DNA from: Rhizophagus clarus
Lineage: Eukaryota > Glomeromycota > Glomeromycetes > Glomerales > Glomeraceae
Length of the DNA stretch: 64,000 bases
Assembly: GCA_015698045.1 (NCBI GenBank)
Contig: BLAL01000162.1
Coordinates: forward strand, 744,001-808,000
Direction of reading: 5' to 3'
Shown here in pieces: positions 21,930 through 32,369 of the stretch. Position 1 is the stretch's first letter. Each line of letters opens with the position of its first letter. The notes below the pieces were generated by a model. The model did no database searches, was not told the DNA's origin, and was given only the letters and a program-made list of their open reading frames with translations. The position numbers and the translations under genes were made by a program.

Positions 21930-23700
21930 ATAACAAATTATTTAGTATAGTATAACAAATTAATTGATATAAAAGTATGGTTATGTGACTTACTAATCTA
22001 TCAGATAATCTGAATATTTAATCTAGAAAAAAAATTTATTTTTTTTTCTTTTTTGTAATATTGTCAGATGAAAAACATAACTGGACTTATGAAATTAAGG
22101 TAAAGGAGATTGAAAAAAGTGTTTTTTGTTATTATTTCTGATTATTTAATTTTTTTTTGTAGTATTGCTAGATGAAAAGTATGATCAAATTTTTGAAATT
22201 AAGATAAGGGGGGGTTTGGGAAAGGTATTTTTAGTATTTTTTCTATTTATTTATTTTTTTTCTTTTTTATAATATTATCAGATGAAAAACATGACTGGAT
22301 TTATGGAATTAAGGTAAAGGAGGTTGGGAGAAGTGTTTTTCATTGTTATTTCTAATTATTTAATTTTTTTTTCTTTTTTGTAATGTTATTAGATGAAAAG
22401 TATACTCAGACTTTTGAAATTTAAGTAAATGGATTTAGAAAAGGTGTTTTTCAGTGTTTTTTCTATTTATTTATTTTTTTTCTTTTTTGTAATGTTGCCA
22501 AACAAAAAGTATAACTGGACTTTTAGAATTAAGATAAAAGAGGTTGAAGAAAGTATCTTTCATCATTATTTCTAATTAAGTTATTTAATTTTTTTTTCTT
22601 CTTTTTTGTAGTGTTGCCAGACAAAAAGTATGATTGGACTTTTGGAATTAAGGTAAAAAAGGGTTGGAAAGGTATTTTTCATCATTGTTTTTAATTAATC
22701 AAGTTATTTAATTTTTTTTCTTTTTTATAATGTTACCAGATGAAAAGTATGATCAGACTTTTGAAATTTAGGTAAGAGATGTTGGAAAAGTGTTTTTTAT
22801 TGTTATTTCTAATTAATCAAATTATTTAAATTTTTTTCTTCTTTTTTGTAAAATTACCAGACAAAAAATATGATCTGACTTTTGGAATTAAGGTAAGGGA
22901 GGTAGAGAGATGTTTTACCTTTTTTCCACCCTCCCTTATCTTAATTTTAAAAGTCTGGTTATGCTTTTTATTCAGTAACACTATAAAAAAGAATAAAAAA
23001 AATAAATAATTAATTAGTTAAAAAAAGAATAACGAAAAATATATCACCAACCCTTTCTTACCTTAATTCCAAAAGTCTGGTCATGCTTTTCATCTGACAA
23101 CATTACAAAAAAAGAACAAAAAAAATAATTAATTAATTAGTTAAAAAAAACACTGAAAAATACTTTTCTCCTTTTCCCTTATCTTAATTTCAAAAGTTTG
23201 GCCATGCTTTTCATCTGATAACACTATAAAAAAAAAAAAAAATAATTAATTAATTAATTAAAAAAAATACCAAAAAACACTTCACTCATCCTACTTTACC
23301 TTAATTCCAAAAGTCCAGTTGTACTTTTCATCTGATAACATTATAAAAAAAAACAAAAAAATAAATAATTAATTAGTTAAAAAAAACACTAAAAAACACT
23401 TTATACCTTCTCTTACCTTAATTCCAAAAGTCTGATCATACTTTTTATCTGACAATACTACAAAAAATAAAAAAAAAGTTAATAATTTAATTAATTAAAA
23501 AAAATAATAAAACACCTCCTTCAACCTTCCCTTACCTTAATTCTAAAAGTCCAGTCATGCTTTTTGTCTGATAATACTACAAAAATAAACTGATAAATAA
23601 TTAAAAAAAGATTAGATATTTGAATTATCTGATTAGATTGGCAAGTCACATAACCTTGTCTTTATACCAAATAATTCATTATAGTGTTACTGAATTTTTT
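21930..23700. mobile_element. Foldback element related to the 19,247 element, two inverted cassette arrays
   Basis: The arms match each other in inverted orientation: left GGTTATGTGACTTACTAATC (about 21,980-22,000) against right GGTTATGTGACTTGCCAATC on the minus strand (about 23,650). The same words occur inside the 19,247 element (GGATCATGTGATTTGCCGAT). Between them are eight plus-strand cassettes (22,055-22,890) then six minus-strand cassettes (22,930-23,580), meeting near 22,915, so the whole could fold into a long hairpin. Outer termini and TSD could not be fixed. Confidence 0.75.
22050..23585. repeat. Inverted pair of exon-like cassette arrays
   Basis: Plus-oriented segments near 22055, 22162, 22275, 22380, 22490, 22610, 22728 and 22850; minus-oriented segments near 22950, 23070, 23195, 23310, 23430 and 23550. 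They are decayed copies of the 41-nt segment: ACGACC has become ATGATC or ATAACT and GTAG has often become GTAA, i.e. mostly C-to-T or G-to-A changes. Period is 105-120 bp. Confidence 0.85.
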
Positions 23701-24731
23701 ATAAATTTTACAAATTTTTTTCAACTAAGATATAAGTTTGTATAGCATTACTATGAAAAAAAAGTTGCATAGAATTAATAGTAAACATATGCTGATCATT
23801 TATAAGTTATATTAATATTGTTCAGAATCCTGTTGTAAATTTAATTAAATAAAAATTAATATATTTTTATAACATAAAATAAAAATAAAAAATTAAATAT
23901 AAAATTTTATTAATGATAAATATGTGATATTTTACAATATTGCACATCATTATTTTAATAATAATATCATTTAAATGAATATCAGGATTTCATTTAAAAA
24001 TCTGATATATAATGTATTTATTAATATTCATCAAAATCTTTAATATTTATCAAACATATATCAACTGTAAAAATTTTTTAATATATTTGTAAGTATTGTT
24101 TTAAGTTCTGAAAATTGATTAATACCAAGAGAACCAATTTCTTCTGAGGAATAGAAGACATTAATAATTTCAAATTAAGATCCTATTTGATATCAATTAT
24201 CAATTTTTTTAGAATTTTACATAAAAGTGAAGGTCTGTTAATTAGTATTAAAATAATCAATTTTTGGAATAATGATTTGTACTAAATCATTAACTTCATA
24301 GTTGTTTAGTTTTTTTCTTCCTTTACTTATTTGGGTAACAATTTTTTTAGTATGATTTTCAAGATCTTATTAAGCAGTTTCTTTTAATATTTCATGATCT
24401 GTAACTCTTTTTTGTAACAGAATCTTATTTATAATATCAAAAAGGATAGGGTCAATTGGAATAAACTAATTTAATGTTCATTTTTCCTATTTTTCAAATA
24501 TACTATTTTATATTAGTTTTATAAAACCTAAGTAATAAAATTAATAATAAAAATTTTATTAAAATTTTATTAAAATCAATAAAAACAATAATAAAAATTA
24601 CATTAAGTTATGTTAAAAATTAAAATTATAATAAAATTATAATGAAATTACAATAAAAAATAATTAAAAAATTACAAAAATTCTAATAAAAAATTAAAAA
24701 ATTCATAATAAAAATTATTAAATTCATAATA
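23701..24731. other. AT-rich gene-free DNA
   Basis: The left part (23,740-23,840) shares AGTTATATTARTATTRTTCA with 20,760-20,780 of the earlier element, so it is probably a decayed extension of the same family. The rest is simple AT-rich DNA with TTAAAATTA words. Confidence 0.4.
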
Positions 24732-24747
24732 AAATTATTAAAATCAT

Positions 24748-26780
24748 GGCAGATCTGTGAACCAATTTTTCACGGAAGAAAAAATTTTTTTATTTTTATC
24801 ATGAAGAAAGGATTTTTGCTAAGTAAACCAGCTCCAAAAATAGCATCAACGTCTTCTACGACCCAAGTTACTCCTATTCCTGCCGAAGAGAGTCCACCTT
24901 TTGACCGTTTTCACGATGTTATAATAGAATTTGTAGCCGTTCTTGCTAAAGAAAACCCAGAGTCTTTTGGCAGAATAATAGCTCCAAACCCCACGCTTTT
25001 AGACCAGTTTTATTACAATAATAGGAACCAAATAGTTCCCTTGGATAAGTTGTCACGAACGGTTGACTCCAACGACTGCTATCCTCCTATGGCTCAATTT
25101 TTTGCTACTCTTCTCAATATTTTTATTTTGGACGAAGAGAATCAAGCACGTATTCTCATAGATTCTGAAATTCGCCGAGAATGGGAAGCACACACAAACA
25201 AACAATCTTCCGATAAGGAAGATCTAGGGGATCCAATGCACCAATCAGATATATCGATTAATATCGATGTGTTAGATGCAAGTTCGATTGGATCATTAGA
25301 CGATGAAATACTCGCCACACCCCCACGTAATATCACACCTATACCTGTCACGCCCTTGACCAAATCTCAGAAACGGAGTGCTAAAAAGAAGGCCCGTAAG
25401 GAGAAGAAGAAAGCTTTGCAACTACAAACTCCTTCTGGACTGGATGAACGAGTAGTGCCCACTTTTAGCAAGGAATCTCTTGAGTACACACCCTCTAAAC
25501 CTTCTGGTTCAAGGACGGTCACTTTTAACCAAAGTTTACTTTCTTCTCCTTCCACACCCTATAAGCAGCAGTTGAAGTGAGATTCTAAACCACAATCAAC
25601 GCCTATAGACAATGGAAAGAAATTAAAACAGAAAGAGACAGACAATATATCAAAAAATGGAAATGTTATCATCACCGGATATGTTCCTCAAGATCAAGAA
25701 CAAGCACAATTATTGGATCTTGTAGTCTACGATATTCTGGCCAAATGGGATAACTATACTCTGTTGGCCAATTTAGGACGATGGGGTAAGGTCATATCAG
25801 TCAGCACAAGGGTGCACAAGAAGTACTTATCTGCGAGGGTTAGACTGATTCCTGACCATGAGTGCTTGAAATGTTACAACGGAGGGGACTGGACTGTCAA
25901 CTTGGGAGGAATCCCTGTTCGATGGTTTCCGGCTTCCTGGAATCTTTCAGAAAGGAAACAACGAGAAAAGTTCTAAGCTGTTGTGTACAATCTTCCAGAT
26001 GATATGACGGATGCCTCCTTATTCCCAAACAGACGTCCTCACCAATTTTTGTTGGACAGTGGTATAAAATCTTTTAAAATAGTTAAAGAAGTTGATGAAT
26101 CCAGACAGCTGATAGGTTACTTTGACACTTGGGATCACGTTTCCACTCGCATTAATAACCCTCAGTTTTGGAATGATGTTAGAATCTCTTGGTGCCGTTA
26201 TTCCACTCCCAACTTCAAGAATTTACGTAGATCTGCTCGAATTGGCAATGCAGACAAGTCTTCTAGGACACCCAAAGGGTCTAACTTTTCTTTTTCAGGT
26301 TTTAATACTAACAACCGCAAGAATGATCAAAATAAAACTCACAAATCTGGACGTTCTACCAAGAAGATTGCTCAATCAAGAAACGACCAGTCTAAGAAGC
26401 CGGACGTGAAACATTTAATCGCTGGGCTGAAGGCATTATTAGAACATTACGTTTAGTTTAGTTGGGAGGGATAGATAGAAGATTCTATACTAACTTCTTG
26501 TCATGCTTTGCATTCGCTTTATGTGATGTTTTTGTTTTATTAGATCATAGAATTTTTCTTTTTCTTTGTCTTTTTCCTTTATACCTTGAACAATTCTATA
26601 ACTAGACTTCCTATTACATTAATGAGAATAGGCTAGGGATGTAGTAGTCATGAGATAGTTTGTGACCCTAGTGTGGGGAACGGGCTGGCTTTTTCATTCC
26701 TGATCTTTTGTATTCTTTTCTATCTTTTTTCAGAAATAAAAGCATTTCTTTTGACTAAAAAAAAAAAAAAAAAAAAAAAA
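24748..26780 (+). mobile_element. ORF1-only non-LTR retroelement copy 1, complete insertion with poly(A)
   Basis: A direct repeat AAATTATTAAAATCAT (16 bp) lies at 24732-24747 and 26778-26793. The element runs from GGCAGATCTGTG to a 23-base A run, with AATAAAAG about 25 bases before the A run, as expected of target-primed reverse transcription. It contains only the ORF1 frame and a ~300-bp 3' UTR; no endonuclease or reverse transcriptase. Length is 2.03 kb. Confidence 0.92.
24801..26456 (+). pseudogene. LINE ORF1-type protein, two in-frame stops
   Basis: One frame of 552 codons interrupted only by TGA after PYKQQLK (25578-25580) and TAA inside EKF*AVVYNLP (25974-25976). Order: N-terminal ~120 residues conserved with other copies (FDRFHDVIIEFVAVLAKENP); a linker; a basic patch LTKSQKRSAKKKARKEKKK; then the conserved core LVVYDILAKWDNYTLLANL, GRWGKVISVSTRVHKKYL, RVRLIPDHECLKC and RWFPASWNLSERKQREKF; then a basic, Ser/Asn-rich tail ending DVKHLIAGLKALLEHYV. 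The core looks RRM-like (two alpha/beta units) and resembles ORF1 of Rhizophagus LINEs, which bind the element RNA. Both stops are explained by single C-to-T changes (CGA to TGA, CAA to TAA). Confidence 0.85.
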
Positions 26781-26793
26781 TTATTAAAATCAT

Positions 26794-28404
26794 AATAAAA
26801 AATAGTATAAGACTAATTTTAACTTGAGGTGATTTAACCAGGATGATTTAACCTAATAATTTTTATATGAAAAAATTATTATTTACCAAGTGATTTTCAC
26901 TCTATTACGTGATCAAATCTAAACTTAATCACGTATAAACATTTTACAAATTATTTGTTTATCACAGCATCTCTACTAATCTATTACTCTTTTTTTGCTT
27001 TTAATGTTTCAGACTTTGAACTTTTAATACTGTAAGTTTTTTAATATTGTTTTTATTTGGTTTTATCTCTTATTAATTAACCATTTCTTCTTTTTTTGTA
27101 GGTTTTTTAGTGTTTTAATAAATGATAAGTTTCAGGTATTTATCATTTTAGAAATTTATTTTTTTTTACAACTATTAACCAGTCTTTTTTTTTGGTCAGA
27201 TTTCTTCTTGGATTTTTTTTTTTAGATCTTCTGGATTTCTTTTTGGGTTTATGCTCATGTTCTTTTTAGGTTTCTTGGATTTCTTCTTGATATGGGATTT
27301 TTTTTACATTTTTTTCCTATTTCTTTTATGAATTTTTTTCTGATTTTCTTTTACATTTTTTACTTTGAGTTTTTTTTTAACTTTGCATTTTTTCTTAAAT
27401 TTTAGCTGGTTTCTTCTTTCTTTTTGGTTGGGGATTTGTTCATTATAAAAAATTTGTTACTATAACAAATAACTCAGTATTGATAAAAATTATGTGATTT
27501 ATCTATCTAATTTATTTTTTTAATAAAAAACATTTCTCTTTTTTTTTATTTTTTTTTGCTGCTATGTTTCCCTTATCTTATGTCCCTATTCTTTTTACCC
27601 CTTTCTCCTTTTTCCTTTTATTTTTCTTCCTTTTTTTTTAAGGTTCAAAAATCTATTAAAAGAAAAAATGAAAAGTTAGTTGTTTTTTTATTTATTAGTA
27701 TATTATAATTTTGTTTAAACTTATTTTTTATTTTTTTTTCTTTAGGTTCTGAATAGTTTATAATAAGAGAAAACAAAAAAGGTTAGTATTTCTTAATTGT
27801 ATTTCATTATAATATCATTGTAATGTCAGCTATACTTACATTTTCTTTTATTTTTTTTTTTAATTCCTATAGATCCATTAAAAAATAAAACAAAAGGTTA
27901 CTACTATTTCTTTATTATCATTTTATCACATTTTGTCACATTTTTTCTTTAGTGTTAGATTTAAAATTATTAATAATGTATTGATTTGATAAAAAAAAAA
28001 AATTGTTTTACTGAAAAAAAAGTTTACTTTATTTTTGAATTTGTTTTTAATCTTTATTTTCTATTTCTTCTTTATTTTGTTCCTTTTTTTCTGATTACTT
28101 ATTTACTACTATCAGTTCTATAGTAATAAACAATTAAAATGAATGATTCTTTAACTAAATTAAACATTATTATAAATATATAAATTTTAATTTTAGTTTA
28201 ACATAAACAAAATTTATCATGAAAAATAAAAATTAACTAATAAAAATTAGCATATCAATAAATTTGTAAATTTATTATAAAAGAAGGGATTTAACTTAGA
28301 TGATTTAACCAGAGGAGGGGAGCAAGTTAGTAAGACTCTATAATAATAATATGGATAATATAATAATAATATAATAATAATAAATATATAATAGTATATA
28401 TATT
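26794..28404. other. AT-rich DNA, possible decayed TIR or cassette element (26,820-28,330)
   Basis: TTTAACTTGAGGTGATTTAACCAG-like words occur at about 26,818-26,845 and again at about 28,285-28,310 in the same orientation, bracketing ~1.5 kb of pyrimidine-rich DNA. The latter contains exon-like units (TTTTTTTGTAG ... GTTTCAGGTATTT at 27,090-27,140; other GGTTAGTATTTC / GGTTACTACT blocks at 27,660-27,900). TTACGTGATCAAA at about 26,905 resembles the motif of the MULE-like elements. Boundaries are not certain. Confidence 0.4.
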
Positions 28405-28413
28405 ATATATCAT

Positions 28414-30037
28414 GAGTATTGCTAATCTTAACCGGGAAAAAATTTCCTCCCCCCATATCACGTGATTTATGCGCCACATTATTTTTTTTTTTTTTTTTTA
28501 GAAACTTGGCGCTATGAAAAAAAAATATTTTTAACTTAAAATTTTTTATTCGAAATAATTTTTATATTATAAAATTTTATTTATAAACTGTTAATAGTGT
28601 CAAAACAATTTATTAATTTAAGAGTTCACATGTTTTATTGATTAAAAATGTTTATCTCTTAATAATAAGATGAATAAAAAAGAATAAACTAAATAATATA
28701 ATCAATGAACTATGTAAATCTCACATCATCAAAAAAAAACAAAATTGCAATTCTATGTTATAAATTTTATTAACTAAGATAATCTATATAGTATATTCTA
28801 ATAAATTAGCCTGGGCAATCAACAAACCTAAATGCATTAATATGCTTTTCAATAAAGAAAAATAAGTATTTAATTTTTGAAAAGTATTATATCAGATATG
28901 TGAATTTTCTCAAGGTTAGAGTTATTACAATAAAAAGAAGAATAAGGAAGAAAAATAACAATAAGGAGATAAAAAGGAAGGAGTAAAACGAAGAAGGATG
29001 AAAAGAAAGGAAAAAAAGTAAGGTAGAACAAAAAGGAAAGGGAAAGAAAATAATCAAAAGGTAGAAGAGAAACAAAAAAAAGAAGGGCACAAAAAGGAAA
29101 AACTGATAAGAAGGCAAAAAGGAAGATAGAAAAATGAAAAGGAAGAAGAATAACGATAAGAAGACAAAAAGAAAGGAGATAACAATGGGGATGCAAAAAG
29201 AAAAAAGATAATAATGGAAAGATGAAAAAGAAGAGGGTATAGAAGTGAAAAGACAAAAAAGAAAGAGGATAATGATAGGAAGATGAAAAGAAAAAGGGAA
29301 AATAATGGAAGACGAAAAAGAAGAGATGGGATAGAGTAGGAAGATGAAAAATAAATAGGATAATGATAGGAAGATGAAAAGGAAGAGGGAAAACAATGGG
29401 GAGATGAAAAAGAAGAGACAGGATAGAGTGGGAAGACGAAAAATAAAGAGGATAATGATAGGAAGATGAAAAGGAAGAGAGAAACAATGAGAAAACAAAA
29501 AGAAAGAGGGAGACGAAAAGAGAGTGAAAAGGAAGAAAAAAAATAAAGGGAAAAAATTAGTAAAAAACAGAATGTAATAAGCGAAAATAAAAAAAAAATA
29601 AACATACCTTGATCGCAAAAAAGAACTAAATCACTAAAAGACTTAAAAAGAACAAAAGGAATGAAATACAAAAAATAAAATGTAAAGGAACGAAGTGTAA
29701 AAGATAAAAATATGAATCAGGATCCTGTAGTGTCAAACATTCCTTATTATACCTTAATTACGAAACCAGAAGAGCCAAAGAACCTAAAAAGAGCGAAAAA
29801 GTTAGTAAAGAACTAGTTGTAAAAAACAAACAAAAATAAAAAAAGAAAGCAAAAAACACATCTTGAGCAAAAGGTTTAAAGAAAAAAATATATTAAACGT
29901 TCTGAAGAAAGACGCACGCAACACGTCCGCATATCTAAAAAAAATTAATAAACAAATAATATGATCATGTAACACATAACTGTGCCACACAAGCCACAGG
30001 GGGGAGGAATTCCTCCCAGTTAAGTTTAGTAATTCTC
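28414..30037. mobile_element. MULE-like element, 1,624 bp, 9-bp TSD ATATATCAT
   Basis: ATATATCAT is duplicated at 28405-28413 and 30038-30046. TIRs: left GAGTATTGCTAATCTTAACC..., right (minus) GAGAATTACTAAACTTAACT..., both leading into TCCTCCCCCC. Next to the left TIR is CCATATCACGTGATTT. The 9-bp TSD points to Mutator-like elements. No transposase. The interior is an extreme purine strand (see the repeat) plus minus-strand exon-like units ending GATCAAGGTATGT (about 29,608) and GTAATTAAGGTATAATAAGG (about 29,750). Confidence 0.9.
28915..29560. repeat. Purine-rich tandem repeat (GGAAGATGAAAARGAAGA units)
   Basis: About 640 bp in which the plus strand is almost entirely A and G, built from degenerate 60-70 bp units containing GGAAGATGAAAAGGAAGAG and ATAATGATAGG. 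The long open frames on the minus strand are Phe/Ser/Leu translations of the pyrimidine strand (SSFSSSYHYPL repeated) and not genes. Confidence 0.9.
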
Positions 30038-30059
30038 ATATATCATATATATTAAATAT

Positions 30060-30960
30060 AAAAATAAATTAATTATTAAAATGGAAAACAAATTTGAATA
30101 TAATATGTCTAACATCAGACCTATTATTTTATTAAAAGTTATTAAGAAAATATTCCCCAAATTTATCAGTAAACAACTTACAGACATCATATAAGAAAGA
30201 GATATTTTATGTAAAGCCAATTACTGTAGATTAAAAGATGACTTTACCATAATACTGATAAGTCTAATCAATAATGTCATAGAAGATGCTAAAGAGAATT
30301 CCAAAGAATTGTGAATTGTCTTATAAGATATATCTAAAGCATTTGATTTTATCAGTTTAAATTTCTTAACATTGGCCTTAAAACATATCAGATTACTCCC
30401 TCATACCGTCAGGTGTATAATTAATCTTTTTAAAGGAAGAACCATTTAAGTAAACACAGTCTTTGGGCCTTCTCTCTCTTTTCAAGTTGAGGATGGTATC
30501 GATCAAGAAGACAGCCTATCTCTCTTATTATGGAAGATCTATTACAATTTACTTCTCACAACTGTTACTATTCTTCCAAATAGTGGCTACACTATGGAAT
30601 ATATCTGGCCTCATGATTTAAGAGACCTGAATACATGGGAACACATATCTTACTGAATTGTGACATCTGCATATATGGTGATACAGTTTGGATTAATTCC
30701 AGTAAGAACTGTATACAACAAACTTTGGATATCGCTCACAGTTTTTATGATCTAGTTGACATCAAAATCAACTATAAGAAATGTGAGCTCATAGTCATCA
30801 ACTCTTTGATGCCTTGATATTTTCTTACAGTCTCATTAGGGTCTTGCAAAAGGGATCAAATTAAACCTATTAAATCTGAGGCTCACTACCTTGACATCTA
30901 AATCTCCTTTAGGAATATTCACTTTTTCATTAAACGATCGTATCATATTTATTGTAATAT
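30060..30960 (+). pseudogene. LINE reverse transcriptase fragment (plus strand)
   Basis: Frame-broken plus-strand reading with RT landmarks: DISKAFDFISLNFLTLALKH (RT block A, catalytic Asp), INLFKGRTI, FGPSLSFQVEDGIDQEDSLS (block B; family consensus G-I-D-Q-G), LLLWKIYYNLLL, then ICIYGDTVWINSS, where YGDT stands for the Y-A-D-D-T catalytic box, followed by AHSFYDLVDIKINYKKCEL (block D). Several in-frame stops. The degenerate YxDD and stops show it is dead. It ends near 30,960 without the RNase H part. Confidence 0.8.
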
Positions 30961-31289
30961 ATTTAAAAGAAAATATAATGAACAACAAAATATAACCCCT
31001 CCAATTCAGCTAAGTATGACCCATAAATAGACCTATAAAACCATTCGAAAAACTACATAAATACATTATATATAAAATTAAGCCTACCCAAACAAAATAA
31101 AATTTAACCAAAATAAAATAAAATTAAAAACTAAAATTAAAATTTAATTAATAAATAACAAATCATCCAAATCTCCCAATAAATTAACACTAGAAAATCT
31201 GCTAATTTTTTATGTAACTAATAAAAGGAGCTACCTGAATGTATCAAAGCTTACATTTAGACAAAAGTAAAGTTCAAAACCTTTAGAAC
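30961..31289. other. AT-rich DNA between LINE remnants
   Basis: Contains an AAAATAAAATT-rich patch (31,090-31,150). No gene seen. Confidence 0.35.
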
Positions 31290-32369
31290 CCTTTCTTTTC
31301 TTGTATTAATGGGAGATTTTAACAGTGGCATTATGTATGGATCATCCAAAATTAAGCTATCTGGAGAATTATTATCATCATCCAAATCTGAAGAAGAGAG
31401 AAGTTATACAGAAATTTGAGCTGACAGAGAAGATAATTTGTCTTTCTTCAAGATACCATTGAGTTGTTTCTACATGATGGTGTGATCACATTTCTGATGC
31501 CATATAATTGATTTAAATAACTAAATTAATTTGATCAAAAGCTTGATGCAAAAAAGAATAGGATGTCAAGTTGTCCATCTAAATTGCTGTTGTATATTGG
31601 TAAATAAAGTTGTCTCCATTTTTCTTAAAACTGCACAAGTAATTAAGTTAATAAACTTCAGGAAGTGTATCAAGGTGTTCATCAGATAATTAACTGCTTG
31701 GATAATTAAGGTCAGAAACAATAGAGTTTCTGAAAACTGTAGAAGGGTGAAACTGAGAAATTCTTGTAAAGAAGTAAAAATAAGTTGTCTTAATGGTAAT
31801 GTATGAGTGCAATTAATTAAATGAATAGCTATTTCATTTTTTTCGTTATGGTAAAACTAATATGTGAAATCATGATAAAGAGTTGGCTTTTGTCTCTTGA
31901 GCCAATGTCCTGCCAGTAATTGTTGGTAAATTAATTTGATCATAAAGTTCCATAAGGAATTACACTTTATTGAGATATAGCGAAAATGTTTTACCTGTTT
32001 CAAAGCAGCCCATGTAATTTCCTATTGATAGTGAATTGATCATTGAACAAAGACATCTTTATTAATATGTAAATTTCTCTATTTACTATATGTTTGTATC
32101 TGTTCCATTGTTTTGAAAAAGTCTTTTAATTTTTGTTTGATCAGGATTTCTTTAAAATGCGGGTTGAATCTATGATCTTTAGATCTATAATTAAAGGTCA
32201 ATTGATAATAAATTGTGCTATCAGCTCTTTTCTTTGCTAACTCATCTGCTAATTTATTTTACATATCACCAGCATGAGTTTTAACTTTAATTAATTCTAA
32301 ATCTAAATTTTTATCTAAAACTAACATATTAATAAAAATTAAAATAAAAGAATTATTAAAAGCTTTTGA

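Noticed and set aside
26818..28310. LTR retrotransposon suggested by direct repeats TTTAACTTGAGGTGATTTAACC
   Set aside because: The direct repeats are only about 30 bp, without TG...CA ends, primer site or gag/pol; more likely decayed TIR or subterminal repeats.
28870..29671. Three overlapping ~205-243 aa Phe/Ser/Leu-rich minus-strand frames
   Set aside because: They are translations of a low-complexity pyrimidine strand, open in all three frames for the same reason; no domain and no start or splice context.
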